A stretch of 64,000 bases of DNA from contig CAJIZG010000003.1 in NCBI GenBank assembly GCA_905181865.1, forward strand, positions 808,501 through 872,500, read 5' to 3'. This stretch comes from Urechidicola croceus (GTDB lineage Bacteria > Bacteroidota > Bacteroidia > Flavobacteriales > Flavobacteriaceae). A model generated the notes under the pieces. The model saw nothing but the letters and a program-made list of their open reading frames with translations. It was not told the origin of the DNA and ran no database searches. The position numbers were made by a program, and so were the translations under genes. Positions 20,718-29,936 of the stretch are shown piece after piece. Position 1 is the first letter of the stretch, and every line of letters starts with the position of its first letter.

Positions 20718-22238
20718 ATGAAAAAATATATATTAAATTTTACATTGATTGTGTTGATGTTTATTGCAGGAAGTTGTGACGAGTATTTAGACATAAATCA
20801 AGATCCAGACGTACTCGGTTCTACGGATGCTCCTGAGATTATTCTACCAAGCGCACAAGTAGATTTGGCAAATAATTTGATGGGATGGGATCTTGGATTC
20901 GGAGGAGGATATTGGAGCCAATATTGGACTCAATCTTATACAGCATCTCAATTTAAAACTCTTTGCGAGTATCAAGAGACTAGCTTTTCTTATGCTTATT
21001 CAGGATTAACTACTGGAACATTAAATGATTTAAAACGAATTAAATCGTTATCTGTAGATCCTGAGAATTTAGGTTATTACTATATTTCAGAAGCGATGTC
21101 AATCTTTACTTGGCAATTAATGACAGATCTTTGGGGTGACATTCCTTATACTGAAGCTTTAAAAGGCAATGAGGAAGTTAATTCTCCAGTATTTGACAGT
21201 AGTACAGATATTTATGCAGATTTAATGTCTCGTATAAATACTTTATTAACTCTTGATCCTACAAACTCATTTGTTAAAGAAAATTTTGATTTTCTTTATG
21301 CGGGAAATTTAGATGAATGGGTAAAGTTCGCGAATTCTGTAAAACTAAAATTAATGATTCGTCAATCTGAAACATCAAACTATAATAACGGAGCTGTTCT
21401 TTCGTTCGTTGCTGCTAATTCATTTTTAGATTCATCTGCAAAAATTGTAGGAAGTTATTGGGACGACACTAAAGAAGGCAAAAAACACCCAATGAGAGAG
21501 TTCTCAACTGGTGGAGCAAATTATTTTTCTACGAATGTCATAGGATGTAAAAGTTTTATTGACTATTTAAATAAAAATGATGATCCAAGAATTGATGTAT
21601 TATTTGAAGCTCCATCAGGAGGGCATCAAGGTGCTTTCTTTGGTGACTTTGATTCTAAACAAGATTCAAATGGAAGTGGAACTGAAGATGAAGATGAAGA
21701 CTATAGTGAAGCTATTTTTGCTGCAGATATGGATTTAATGATTATGTCTGATTGGGAAGTTAATTTTTACATTGCAGAAGTTTATGCTCGCGCAAATGAC
21801 ATGGCTAATGCTAAAATTTATTATGATGCAGCAGTAACTGCTTCTTTAAATCAAAACTCAATTGCTGATATTAGTATAATCACCGCTGGTTACGCTTTAT
21901 GGGTAGATGGAACTGAAGAAGAAAACATCAAACAAATTGCGATGCAAAAATGGGTTGCCAATGCAAACTACCAGCACATTGAATCATTCCTAGAACGCAA
22001 CAGGACGAAATACCCTGCTGTTAACGAAATCGATATTAAAAGTAATAGAAACGCTGCGTTTTTAGCGTTTCCTACAGGAGATCTTACAATTTCTGTGAAT
22101 GGTAGAGATAAAACAAATGGATTTCTTCCAGCAGCTCCTGTCTATCCAAATAATGTATTAACAAGAAATGTGAATTCACCTGCTCAAAAGGTTGATTTAT
22201 TAGAAAAGATCTGGTGGAATCAAAAAGTAGGAAAATAA
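20718..22238 (+). CDS. SusD/RagB-family nutrient-binding outer-membrane lipoprotein
   Basis: The 506-residue product has a lipoprotein signal (MKKYILNFTLIVLMFIAGSC, lipobox cysteine at residue 20) followed by DEYLDINQDPDVLG, the usual start of the SusD-like_2 branch. The C-terminal half contains LMIMSDWEVNFYIAEVYARA, the conserved helical repeat region, and ends NSPAQKVDLLEKIWWNQK. It should cap the preceding SusC receptor on the cell surface. It is co-transcribed with SusC (11-base gap) and with the lipoprotein gene after it (17-base gap). Confidence 0.95.
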   Translation: MKKYILNFTLIVLMFIAGSCDEYLDINQDPDVLGSTDAPEIILPSAQVDLANNLMGWDLGFGGGYWSQYWTQSYTASQFKTLCEYQETSFSYAYSGLTTGTLNDLKRIKSLSVDPENLGYYYISEAMSIFTWQLMTDLWGDIPYTEALKGNEEVNSPVFDSSTDIYADLMSRINTLLTLDPTNSFVKENFDFLYAGNLDEWVKFANSVKLKLMIRQSETSNYNNGAVLSFVAANSFLDSSAKIVGSYWDDTKEGKKHPMREFSTGGANYFSTNVIGCKSFIDYLNKNDDPRIDVLFEAPSGGHQGAFFGDFDSKQDSNGSGTEDEDEDYSEAIFAADMDLMIMSDWEVNFYIAEVYARANDMANAKIYYDAAVTASLNQNSIADISIITAGYALWVDGTEEENIKQIAMQKWVANANYQHIESFLERNRTKYPAVNEIDIKSNRNAAFLAFPTGDLTISVNGRDKTNGFLPAAPVYPNNVLTRNVNSPAQKVDLLEKIWWNQKVGK

Positions 22239-22255
22239 CATTTAAAATAAAAAAA

Positions 22256-22933
22256 ATGAAAAAAATCATATATAAAATACTATCTATAGTTTTTATCTTC
22301 GCTACCTTCATTTCATGTGAGCAAGACGACACATTAGATATATCAAGAGTTACCTATTTTAATGATATAAAAATGATAGGAGATGAGTTAACTCTAAGTC
22401 CAATTGGCACTGTATACCAAGATCAAGGTGTTAATGCTTATGAAGGAGACGAAGATGTTACGAGCAGGGTTATAACAGAAGACCCAGTCGATTCTAACAC
22501 ACTTGGATTATATACTGTTTCGTATAGTATTACAAATGCTGATGGATTTGAAAAATTAGCAACTCGAACAGTTATTATTCATCCAATTCAAGATTCTGGC
22601 GTAGATTATTCTGGAGTTTACACAGGTGATACAAGAGGTGAAATTATTGAAAATGGTTGTACTATCACAAAACTAGGGCCAAGTACATATTTCGCTTCAG
22701 ACTTTTTTGGTGGCGTTTATTGCTGTGGTGCCAGAGATTATGGGCCTGTTTATGTGATGCCAGCATATTTTGTTGTAAATGAAGACAATACAGCATTTTT
22801 AGAACTCTCTAATGATTCGCCATGGGGCCCTTGGTTTAATATTAATCAAGCAATTTCTGGATCTACAATATCACATAAAGTAGAATCATCTCCGGGTGGA
22901 TTTGGTTTTGAGGTTATATTAATTAAACAATAA
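22256..22933 (+). CDS. lipoprotein with bacterial Ig-like domain (DUF5011/DUF5012 type)
   Basis: I start at 22256 (MKKIIYKILSIVFIFATFIS-C), giving 225 residues; a start at 22214 would overlap susD and add residues with no signal character. The lipobox cysteine is at residue 21. Residues about 30-115 form an Ig-like domain with TVYQDQGVNAYEGDEDVTSR and SYSITNADGFEKLATRTVII. This is typical of the third gene of SUS loci, where it may help bind the substrate. The remainder (GVYTGDTRGEIIENGCTITK onward) is a separate beta-rich module with several cysteines, of unknown role. Confidence 0.8.
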   Translation: MKKIIYKILSIVFIFATFISCEQDDTLDISRVTYFNDIKMIGDELTLSPIGTVYQDQGVNAYEGDEDVTSRVITEDPVDSNTLGLYTVSYSITNADGFEKLATRTVIIHPIQDSGVDYSGVYTGDTRGEIIENGCTITKLGPSTYFASDFFGGVYCCGARDYGPVYVMPAYFVVNEDNTAFLELSNDSPWGPWFNINQAISGSTISHKVESSPGGFGFEVILIKQ

Positions 22934-22943
22934 ATTAAGAAAA

Positions 22944-23615
22944 ATGAAAAAAAATATAATATATATAGCGCTTTTGTTCTTTTCTTTTACACTAATTTCT
23001 TGTGAAGAAGACTTAGAAATATTTGATAGTAATACATCGAGTTATTCTGGAACTTATTTTTGGCAACTGTGGGATGAAACCTATACCGAATTATATTCCG
23101 GGTATGATCATGCATCACAATTAATGATTTATAACACTTCAGATAATTTAACAAATGAGATTTGGTTAGAAGATATAAATGAAGATTTACCTCTTAAGAG
23201 TAAATTCTTTTTAAGTGGAATGGCAGAATCATTTCAATCTAGCAGTATGGATTTTGCTGATTTAGAAAACAACCTTTATGCTATTGAAGCTCCAGGAGCG
23301 AAACCTACAGGGCTTGGTGAATCTGTGACTGTAGGGAGAGAGTATATTAGAAATGTCATTATTGAAGGTAAGGTTCTAAAAAATCTAGCAACTACAACTA
23401 GCGGGAACCCTGTTGATAGTATCTATATCAAAATTAAAATGTTAAGTGGTACTGTCAATTTCACTAGTTTTAGTGTCCCTATTGAAGAAAGAGCTGATCC
23501 TGAAGTTGAGCAATTTGATTGGCTCTATGAATCTGCCGCTTATGATAACACTTTAGATGAATCTTACGTTTTAGCCGGACATAGAAAAACTGGTTTTGCT
23601 GAAGATGATCACTAA
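22944..23615 (+). CDS. lipoprotein, possibly Lipid_bd-like family
   Basis: The 223-residue product has a lipoprotein signal (MKKNIIYIALLFFSFTLISC) and a beta-rich body (SGTYFWQLWDETYTELYSGY, SQLMIYNTSDNLTNEIWLED). The order and style resemble the lipid-binding, calycin-like lipoproteins often found at the end of SUS loci, but the match is by general pattern only. It is 10 bases after the previous lipoprotein gene and is followed by a clear terminator, so it ends the operon. Confidence 0.6.
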   Translation: MKKNIIYIALLFFSFTLISCEEDLEIFDSNTSSYSGTYFWQLWDETYTELYSGYDHASQLMIYNTSDNLTNEIWLEDINEDLPLKSKFFLSGMAESFQSSSMDFADLENNLYAIEAPGAKPTGLGESVTVGREYIRNVIIEGKVLKNLATTTSGNPVDSIYIKIKMLSGTVNFTSFSVPIEERADPEVEQFDWLYESAAYDNTLDESYVLAGHRKTGFAEDDH

Positions 23616-23642
23616 TTTAATTAAAATTTAATTATTATAATT

Positions 23643-23676
23643 AACCATCCATGTAACTCGTGGATGGTTTTTTATT
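23643..23676 (+). terminator. intrinsic terminator of the intact SUS operon
   Basis: A perfect 9-bp stem AACCATCCA (23643-23651) / TGGATGGTT (23661-23669) with a 9-base loop is followed by a T-rich run (TTTTTATTTTTT). It ends transcription of the SUS operon and lies right before the rlmB promoter box. Confidence 0.85.
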
Positions 23677-23679
23677 TTT

Positions 23680-23687
23680 TACCTTTG
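23680..23687 (+). promoter_or_regulatory. -7 element of rlmB promoter, with very short leader
   Basis: TACCTTTG matches TAnnTTTG exactly and ends four bases before the rlmB ATG. A start site 4-7 bases downstream would put transcription at or next to the ATG, giving a leaderless or near-leaderless mRNA. The -33 position falls inside the preceding terminator hairpin and does not read TTTG. Confidence 0.6.
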
Positions 23688-23691
23688 ACAC

Positions 23692-24432
23692 ATGGAAGAA
23701 AAATCATCTAAAATATTTGGAATAAGAGCAATTATTGAAGCAATTAATTCTGGAGCTACCATTCAAAAAGTCTACCTACAAAAAGGACTTACTGGAAATT
23801 TGTTCTCAGAATTAAACTCTTTAATAAAAGCCAATAGTATAGCAACGAGTCATGTTCCTGTTGAGAAATTGAACCATTTATCAAAAGACAGCAACCATCA
23901 AGGTGTTGCTGCTACAATTTCTCCGATTGATTTCCATGATTTAGAAACCTTAGTCGAAAAAGTTCTTGCTAGTGATAAAACGCCTCTTTTTCTTCTACTT
24001 GATCAAATTACAGACGTCCGCAATTTTGGTGCCATTATTCGAACTGCAGAATGTACAGGAGTAGATGGTATTGTAATTCAAAATCAAGGAAGTGCTCCAT
24101 TAAATGCCGATGCTATTAAAACTTCTGCAGGTGCAGCTTTTAAAGTTCCAATTTGCAGAGTAGATCATTTAAAAGACGCTTTGTTCTTATTACAAGCATC
24201 AGATATACAATTAGTCGCAGCAACGGAAAAAACAGAATATACATTATTTGATGTAGATTTCACAAAACCTACGGCCATCATAATGGGTTCTGAACATAGA
24301 GGCGTAAACCCTTCTATTCTTAAAATGGTAGATGCTAAGGGTAAATTACCTATTTTAGGTTCTATTGAATCTTTAAATGTATCAGTAGCATGTGGAGCTT
24401 TCTTATATGAGACTATAAGACAAAGACAATAG
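23692..24432 (+). CDS. rlmB: 23S rRNA (guanosine-2'-O-)-methyltransferase, SpoU/TrmH family
   Basis: The 246-residue enzyme methylates a guanosine of 23S rRNA (G2251 in E. coli) with S-adenosylmethionine. The N-terminal substrate-binding domain has FGIRAIIEAINSGATIQKVYL. The SPOUT domain carries the three family motifs: DQITDVRNFGAIIRTAEC, IIMGSEHRGVNP and LPILGSIESLNVSVACGAFL. It is a single gene ended 5 bases from the convergent rhomboid gene. Exact methylation site is inferred from family. Confidence 0.9.
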   Translation: MEEKSSKIFGIRAIIEAINSGATIQKVYLQKGLTGNLFSELNSLIKANSIATSHVPVEKLNHLSKDSNHQGVAATISPIDFHDLETLVEKVLASDKTPLFLLLDQITDVRNFGAIIRTAECTGVDGIVIQNQGSAPLNADAIKTSAGAAFKVPICRVDHLKDALFLLQASDIQLVAATEKTEYTLFDVDFTKPTAIIMGSEHRGVNPSILKMVDAKGKLPILGSIESLNVSVACGAFLYETIRQRQ

Positions 24433-24436
24433 AGGT

Positions 24437-25105
24437 TTATTGCTCTTCTTCCATTTCTTCTAATGCAGGCGGATTATAATTACCGTCTTCATCAAACATC
24501 AAATCAAATTCAGTTTTCTCGTAATTGAACTCGCGCTTTTGTGGCCCTTTATTTTTGTATAGAAAGGTTAACATTAGCCCCGTTAAAAATCCCGAAAGAT
24601 GACCCTCCCATGATACGCCATCATCTATAGGAAAAACATACCAAATTAGGCCTCCATATAAAAACACAACAATCAGTGATAAAGCGACCAATCTATAATG
24701 TTTTCTTAAGATTCCACTAAAAAAAATAAAGCTAAAAAGCAAATATATAACTCCACTTGCCCCTATGTGATATGAATTTCGAGCGTACGTCCAAGTAAGA
24801 ATGCCGGTTAAAATAGTACCGACAACTAAAACCTTAAACGCAACTATTCTATAGAAGAAGAACAAAAACCCTAATAATATGAATAATGGAACTGAATTAT
24901 TAAACAAATGAGACGTACTACCATGAATAAAAGGTGAAAAAAAGACACCTTTTAAACCACGTATTTTTTGAGGTAGGATTCCATAATTATTAAAATTATA
25001 ATTAAAGGTTATTTCAACCCAATAAACCATCCAAATTAACACAATGGCACAAATGGGAACGATTATTACTCTATTAGTAAACTTAAAATTTCTCGAATCT
25101 TCCAT
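24437..25105 (-). CDS. rhomboid-family intramembrane serine protease
   Basis: A 222-residue membrane protein with about six transmembrane helices. The catalytic serine is in HIGASGVIY (GxSG, TM4) and the catalytic histidine in WEGHLSGFLTGL (TM6), the rhomboid dyad. The conserved FIHGSTSHLFNN region (HxxxxHxxxN) lies before TM2. The C-terminal tail is acidic (EEMEEEQ). It probably cleaves membrane proteins within or near the inner membrane; substrates are unknown. It is divergent from rarA and convergent with rlmB. Confidence 0.92.
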   Translation of the reverse strand: MEDSRNFKFTNRVIIVPICAIVLIWMVYWVEITFNYNFNNYGILPQKIRGLKGVFFSPFIHGSTSHLFNNSVPLFILLGFLFFFYRIVAFKVLVVGTILTGILTWTYARNSYHIGASGVIYLLFSFIFFSGILRKHYRLVALSLIVVFLYGGLIWYVFPIDDGVSWEGHLSGFLTGLMLTFLYKNKGPQKREFNYEKTEFDLMFDEDGNYNPPALEEMEEEQ

Positions 25106-25194
25106 ATAATTAGCGATATCACTTACAGAATAGAACTATGCAAATAATGTGAATCGTTTTACAAATCTAAGTATAAATCTATTATTTTTATCCT

Positions 25195-26469
25195 ATGAAT
25201 GAACCATTGGCAGAAAGGATTAGACCTAAAGTTTTGAGTGACTATATTAGTCAACAACATTTAGTGGGTGAAAAGGGATATTTAACGCAACATATCAAAC
25301 AAGGTATTATTCCATCCCTCATATTATGGGGGCCTCCAGGTATAGGGAAAACAACTTTAGCCAATATCATTGCAAAAGAATCCAAACGCCCTTTTTATGC
25401 ATTAAGTGCAATAAATTCTGGCGTTAAAGATATTAGGGAAGTCATTGATAAAGCAAAACAAAGTGGTGGGTTATTTACTACCAAAAACCCCATTTTGTTT
25501 ATTGATGAAATTCACCGGTTTAGTAAATCACAGCAAGATTCGCTTTTGGGTGCTGTTGAAAAAGGTTGGATAACTCTTATTGGAGCTACAACAGAAAACC
25601 CAAGTTTTGAAGTAATACCCGCCCTCTTATCTAGATGCCAAGTTTATATTCTAAATTCTTTTTCTAAAGATGATTTGCTAGAACTATTGAATAGAGCGAT
25701 TAAAAATGATGAAATCATATCACAAAAGAAAATAAAACTAAAAGAGACAGAAGTACTTCTTCGTCTATCGGGAGGAGATGCCAGAAAACTCTTAAACATC
25801 TTTGAATTACTCATTGCATCATCAGAGAATAAATCAATAACAATTACAAATAAATACGTAAGAGATCGCGTACAAAAAAACATGGCGCGATATGATAAAA
25901 CTGGTGAGCAGCACTATGATATAATTTCTGCATTTATAAAATCGATTAGAGGAAGTGATCCAAATGGTGCCGTATATTGGCTTGCCAGAATGATTGAAGG
26001 TGGAGAAGATGTTAAGTTTATTGCTAGACGATTACTTATTTCAGCCTCTGAAGACATTGGAAATGCGAATCCTACGGCATTGATTATGGCAAATAACACC
26101 TTTCAAGCTGTTACAACAATTGGCTATCCAGAATCTAGAATAATCTTAAGTCAATGCGCCATCTATCTAGCTAATTCACCTAAAAGTAATGCTTCATACG
26201 AAGCGATTGGTAAAGCTCAACAATTAGTAAAACAAACAGGAGATTTATCTGTACCACTGCATTTAAGAAATGCTCCAACTAAATTAATGAAAGATCTAGA
26301 CTATGGTAAGGAATATAAATATTCTCATAGTTACGATAACAATTTTACTGTTCAAGAATACTTGCCTGAAGAAATAAGCGGCACCAAACTATATGAACCC
26401 AGCAATAATAGCAGAGAAATTGCTTTCAGAGAAATATTAAAAAAGCGTTGGAAAAAATATAATTATTAG
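25195..26469 (+). CDS. rarA: replication-associated recombination protein A (AAA+ ATPase)
   Basis: RarA (MgsA) acts at stalled replication forks and resembles clamp-loader ATPases. The 424-residue product has Walker [15 protein letters not shown], Walker [17 protein letters not shown], sensor 1 [13 protein letters not shown], and the C-terminal block [20 protein letters not shown]. Residue count and motif order are normal. The frame ends 4 bases inside the end of the convergent gene at 26466. A TATTTTTA box (25183-25190) ends four bases before the ATG, similar to rlmB. Confidence 0.95.
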   Translation: MNEPLAERIRPKVLSDYISQQHLVGEKGYLTQHIKQGIIPSLILWGPPGIGKTTLANIIAKESKRPFYALSAINSGVKDIREVIDKAKQSGGLFTTKNPILFIDEIHRFSKSQQDSLLGAVEKGWITLIGATTENPSFEVIPALLSRCQVYILNSFSKDDLLELLNRAIKNDEIISQKKIKLKETEVLLRLSGGDARKLLNIFELLIASSENKSITITNKYVRDRVQKNMARYDKTGEQHYDIISAFIKSIRGSDPNGAVYWLARMIEGGEDVKFIARRLLISASEDIGNANPTALIMANNTFQAVTTIGYPESRIILSQCAIYLANSPKSNASYEAIGKAQQLVKQTGDLSVPLHLRNAPTKLMKDLDYGKEYKYSHSYDNNFTVQEYLPEEISGTKLYEPSNNSREIAFREILKKRWKKYNY

Positions 26470-27308
26470 AAGAATTTAATATTTAATTCTTTAGAAATGA
26501 GTGCCCCATTGCGATAAAAATCAATTTTCCATAATCCATTTTCCTTATAGACAACTCCACTATTATCCTTTATGACATAAACATCGTTAACGGTTGTTTC
26601 TTGAATCACATACAACACTTTGGGTGTGCTATCCACAAGTTGAAATCCGTTCTTAATACTTTGAGCGTATAATATATTTTGTAACACGTCCTCTTTAACT
26701 ACAACATTTTCAGACACAACAGTATTCACTGTAGTCGCTGATGCAGCGATTACTGCAACCGCAACTGCTAGCTCTAAACTTTCTTCCTCAATAACTACAG
26801 AAGTTTCTTCCTTCGATTGAACAACCTCTTCAACCACACTAATTAAGACCGCATCTTGCGGAAAATCTGTCGCCTCAGAATAGGTGTATCCTAATGCTTT
26901 AATTCCTTCGAATGATTCTCTGATACATTCATGAAAAGATTTCTTATAATCCTTCTCCTTAGACTTACCATCTATGGAACTGAATATTATGTTATTATTA
27001 CAATCTATGAGATCAAAATGTAATTGAGTTGATAACATTTTGGACTTATCAATGAGTTTTGCCGTAAGAGATAAACATCTGTTTTTTCGCAACTCCTCGG
27101 GTAACTCCGCATTACTTAAGTACGTTTCAAACCCAGCTTTATTGAATAAATATTCAGTTAAAGAATTTATTTGATATAAATCTTCCCCTTTTTGAAAGTC
27201 ATACTGTATAGGCACAATAACATACTTATAATCATTTATACTCTTTTGAGCATTCAAAGAAATCACACAAAAGATAGAAGTAATAAGGCATATCTTTAAT
27301 CTCAACAT
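26466..27308 (-). CDS. exported protein of unknown function
   Basis: A 280-residue protein with an N-terminal signal peptide (MLRLKICLITSIFCVISLNAQ). The first part (YKYVIVPIQYDFQKGEDLYQ, SLTEYLFNKAGFETYL) is of a type I have seen in hypothetical flavobacterial proteins. A low-complexity Val/Ala/Glu linker (about 155-200) follows and then a small beta-rich C-terminal part (QLVDSTPKVLYVIQETTVND). I cannot assign a function. It is the last gene of a minus-strand group with the next two entries and its 3' end overlaps rarA by 4 bases. Confidence 0.75.
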   Translation of the reverse strand: MLRLKICLITSIFCVISLNAQKSINDYKYVIVPIQYDFQKGEDLYQINSLTEYLFNKAGFETYLSNAELPEELRKNRCLSLTAKLIDKSKMLSTQLHFDLIDCNNNIIFSSIDGKSKEKDYKKSFHECIRESFEGIKALGYTYSEATDFPQDAVLISVVEEVVQSKEETSVVIEEESLELAVAVAVIAASATTVNTVVSENVVVKEDVLQNILYAQSIKNGFQLVDSTPKVLYVIQETTVNDVYVIKDNSGVVYKENGLWKIDFYRNGALISKELNIKFF

Positions 27309-27328
27309 GGTACAGGTTTTTGGTAAAA

Positions 27329-28711
27329 CTACGGAAATTTTTTATCAAAAATAAAATTAATTCCAAATTGAAAAGAAGCATTGTTTGCCTTTGCGATATT
27401 CTGAAGATACAGTAAATTATCTGCTAAAACATATAAATTTACCGGACCAAATTTAGTAGATAAACCCAGTCCTATATTAGAGTAAGAATAAGAATCAATT
27501 GAATATGTTAGTTTGGTACGCAACATACTTCCAAACCTTCTTTCGTAAAAAAGAGTAGCGTCAAACATCTGAACTAACGGTCTTTTAATGGTATACAATT
27601 GAAACCCTATTGAATTTAAATATGGGTCATCTGTACTACTTTCGAAACAATCTTCATAGTAAGGCTTACCAAAACTGTATTTGACCGATGCGTTTAATTT
27701 AATAGGTCTAAATGAATTATAGGATGTATGCAAAGTGTCTAGGGGTAGTTTACTCCAAAGATCTTCTACAAAATCTCTCCAATAATCTTGTCGAACATCG
27801 GGACTAAATTCTAATTCAACACCCTCAGTATCGTAATCCCCTCTAATATTATAGGAATATACATCTTCTGAGTTTTTTACTATTCCAATATCTAAAATGC
27901 TTCCTGTGACATAAAGTTGTTCGCTAAATTGATGAGTAAAGCCTAGATCAAATCCAATACCTGGATTTTGAAAAGAGAACATTTTTCGAGTAAAATCTGA
28001 GGGTTCAAAATCATCCTCATCTTTATAAATTAATCCTGATGTTTGAATGGTGGCATCAAAATTAACCAAATGATGTTGGTAAAAATTAATAGTACCAGTT
28101 GACGTATAAAAAGTTCCTCTATTGTTCTTTGTTTGAGCATTCAGCAATGAAGAATATAATTTTAATCTACCTCCAATTGTGAGATTTTCATTCACTTTAT
28201 GTGTCACACCTGCATGAAAAACACCTAAAATTTCAGCACTCAAATTAGCGCCTTCAACAGAATACTCTTTATTCAAATTTGTGGTTCCTTCATAAAACAA
28301 TTGTACAATATCAGACGGGTAATACAAAACAGCATCAAATTCTTCATACATTCCAAAACTAAAAAAGTCATTTTCACTTAATCTTAATCCAACGCTAAAA
28401 ATATCTAACTTTTCATTTACTATAAATGAATCTTTAGTATCCATCCCATAAATCACATCACTAATTTTATCGTTTATACTTCTACCGTCATCTGCAAAAA
28501 TATCATACATATTAAGGCCTGTTGCTCCACCATCAATCGATATTCCAGCTAAAAGCGGAAAACCAATAAAGTAATCATGACTATAATTAGTTCCCGGGTT
28601 TAACAACAAGGTTTGCGGAATTTCATCGAAATCATAAAGCACTTGCATATTCTGACTAAAACATATAAAAGGGAAAACCAAAAAAAATAAGAGTTTCATT
28701 ATTTTAATCAT
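27329..28711 (-). CDS. outer-membrane beta-barrel-like protein, DUF5723 family
   Basis: A 460-residue exported protein. The signal peptide is MKLLFFLVFPFICFS-Q; the start may be the first Met (28711, overlapping the previous gene by 8 bases) or the Met at 28699. The body shows LLNPGTNYSHDYFIGFPLLA, many alternating hydrophobic strands and a C-terminal NASFQFGINFIF, as in DUF5723 (conserved Bacteroidota barrel-like proteins). Function is unknown. It lies between a lipoprotein and an exported protein on the same strand. Confidence 0.75.
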   Translation of the reverse strand: MIKIMKLLFFLVFPFICFSQNMQVLYDFDEIPQTLLLNPGTNYSHDYFIGFPLLAGISIDGGATGLNMYDIFADDGRSINDKISDVIYGMDTKDSFIVNEKLDIFSVGLRLSENDFFSFGMYEEFDAVLYYPSDIVQLFYEGTTNLNKEYSVEGANLSAEILGVFHAGVTHKVNENLTIGGRLKLYSSLLNAQTKNNRGTFYTSTGTINFYQHHLVNFDATIQTSGLIYKDEDDFEPSDFTRKMFSFQNPGIGFDLGFTHQFSEQLYVTGSILDIGIVKNSEDVYSYNIRGDYDTEGVELEFSPDVRQDYWRDFVEDLWSKLPLDTLHTSYNSFRPIKLNASVKYSFGKPYYEDCFESSTDDPYLNSIGFQLYTIKRPLVQMFDATLFYERRFGSMLRTKLTYSIDSYSYSNIGLGLSTKFGPVNLYVLADNLLYLQNIAKANNASFQFGINFIFDKKFP

Positions 28712-29255
28712 CTCCTGCCTTCACTTTATAGTATAACAATAGAGCCATTTGCGAACTGAATAAATAAGTTTGGTTTTGATCTAAAGGATTGCTACCATTA
28801 GACAGTTTTAAATTCACTACCATACGTTCTGTATCAAAAACCCTTTGTAATTCGAAATCATCAAATTCTTGAGTCACTTCAAAATTTGAAATATTAGCAT
28901 CAATATATATTTTTTGCAATGTAAAAAGTGAACCATTATACGCATCTAAAAATTCAATTTCTAGACTTCCATTCCGATCAAAAGAATTCGAGAATTTATA
29001 TTTTAACTCGGCTTGATTTAAATAATTAACAGTATAATTTCCTCCAAATATAGGTAACGCAATAGTATCTGAACTCATTAGAACTTCATTCTCAAAATCA
29101 TCTAAAAAATTAGATGGTTCCATATCAAAATGTATTAAAGAAAAATTGTGAATTGTATTTATTTCTATATCATCCAACTGATCAAAATCAACATCTCTAA
29201 CGCAACTTTTCAAAAGAAAGCACCCCAAAACCATTAAGTATATATACATCTTCAT
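28704..29255 (-). CDS. lipoprotein of unknown function
   Basis: A 183-residue product with a lipobox (MKMYIYLMVLGCFLLKSC, Cys18) and acidic body (VDFDQLDDIEINTIHNFSLI). The rest is predicted beta-rich (LPIFGGNYTVNYLNQAELKY). It overlaps the DUF5723 gene by up to 8 bases, so the two are probably translated together. The pairing lipoprotein plus barrel-like protein suggests an outer-membrane complex, but this is an inference. Confidence 0.75.
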   Translation of the reverse strand: MKMYIYLMVLGCFLLKSCVRDVDFDQLDDIEINTIHNFSLIHFDMEPSNFLDDFENEVLMSSDTIALPIFGGNYTVNYLNQAELKYKFSNSFDRNGSLEIEFLDAYNGSLFTLQKIYIDANISNFEVTQEFDDFELQRVFDTERMVVNLKLSNGSNPLDQNQTYLFSSQMALLLYYKVKAGDD

Positions 29256-29260
29256 AATAG

Positions 29261-29866
29261 CTAACTTACAAATAGTTTTTTATCTTCAATACTCTTCGCT
29301 CCCATTATATCAGCCTCCCAGTTATCTCCAGTCATAATAATTTCTCGAATATTTGCATTGGCCATTTCAATGACAAACTCAAATATTTTCGGATTTGGAT
29401 TTTTAGTTCCAACCATCTCAGCAGTTATCACATTGTCGAAATGTTTTTCAATACCTACTTTTTCTAATTTACTATATTATACTTGGCTAAATCCATTTAT
29501 AATAATATGTAATTGATATTTCGCATGTAAGCTAGACAGTAATTCATGCGTACCAACGAGTACTTGATTTTACAAAGGCAATATGCGTAAAGTATCATTT
29601 TGTTATAAAATTAATTTCTTCATTAGAGACATTATATTTCAAAAAATCAAAGGTTTCTTTTAGTCTAACAGAGAGAAGCTCTTGCTTTGTCATCTTATCT
29701 TCTCTGTACAATTTCCAATAACGGAGATTAAATATTCTATACTAATTCAAAACATATTTACATCAATTCTTATGCTTGCATTCTTAAAAAATTTACTGTA
29801 AGCCCTTTTGGAATTTGCTTCAAAATCCTATAAAGCGTGATCCAAATCAAAAAATACATATTTTAT
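29261..29866 (-). pseudogene. HAD-family hydrolase (YjjG-like), decayed
   Basis: The minus strand reads KYVFFDLDHAL, then TAG, then DFEANSKRAYSKFF, which matches the YjjG/YfnB nucleotidase start (VFFDLDHTLWDFE). The start ATG has become ATA, the motif-I threonine has become alanine, and the tryptophan codon is TAG. The tail is still legible: IREIIMTGDNWEADIMGAKS (HAD motif IV) ending at the stop near 29261. The middle is interrupted by stops and frame changes. The family dephosphorylates nucleotides or small phosphates; this copy cannot work. Confidence 0.85.
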
Positions 29867-29936
29867 TCTCAATACTCTTAATTTAGATTTAACGAAAAAC
29901 AGTTCTTATAAATTGCTTTTATACTTCTAAATAAAT

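Noticed and set aside
17545..23615. A polysaccharide utilisation locus with a defined glycan target
   Set aside because: No glycoside hydrolase, lyase, sulfatase or SUS-type regulator gene accompanies the SusCD pair, so the substrate cannot be assigned.
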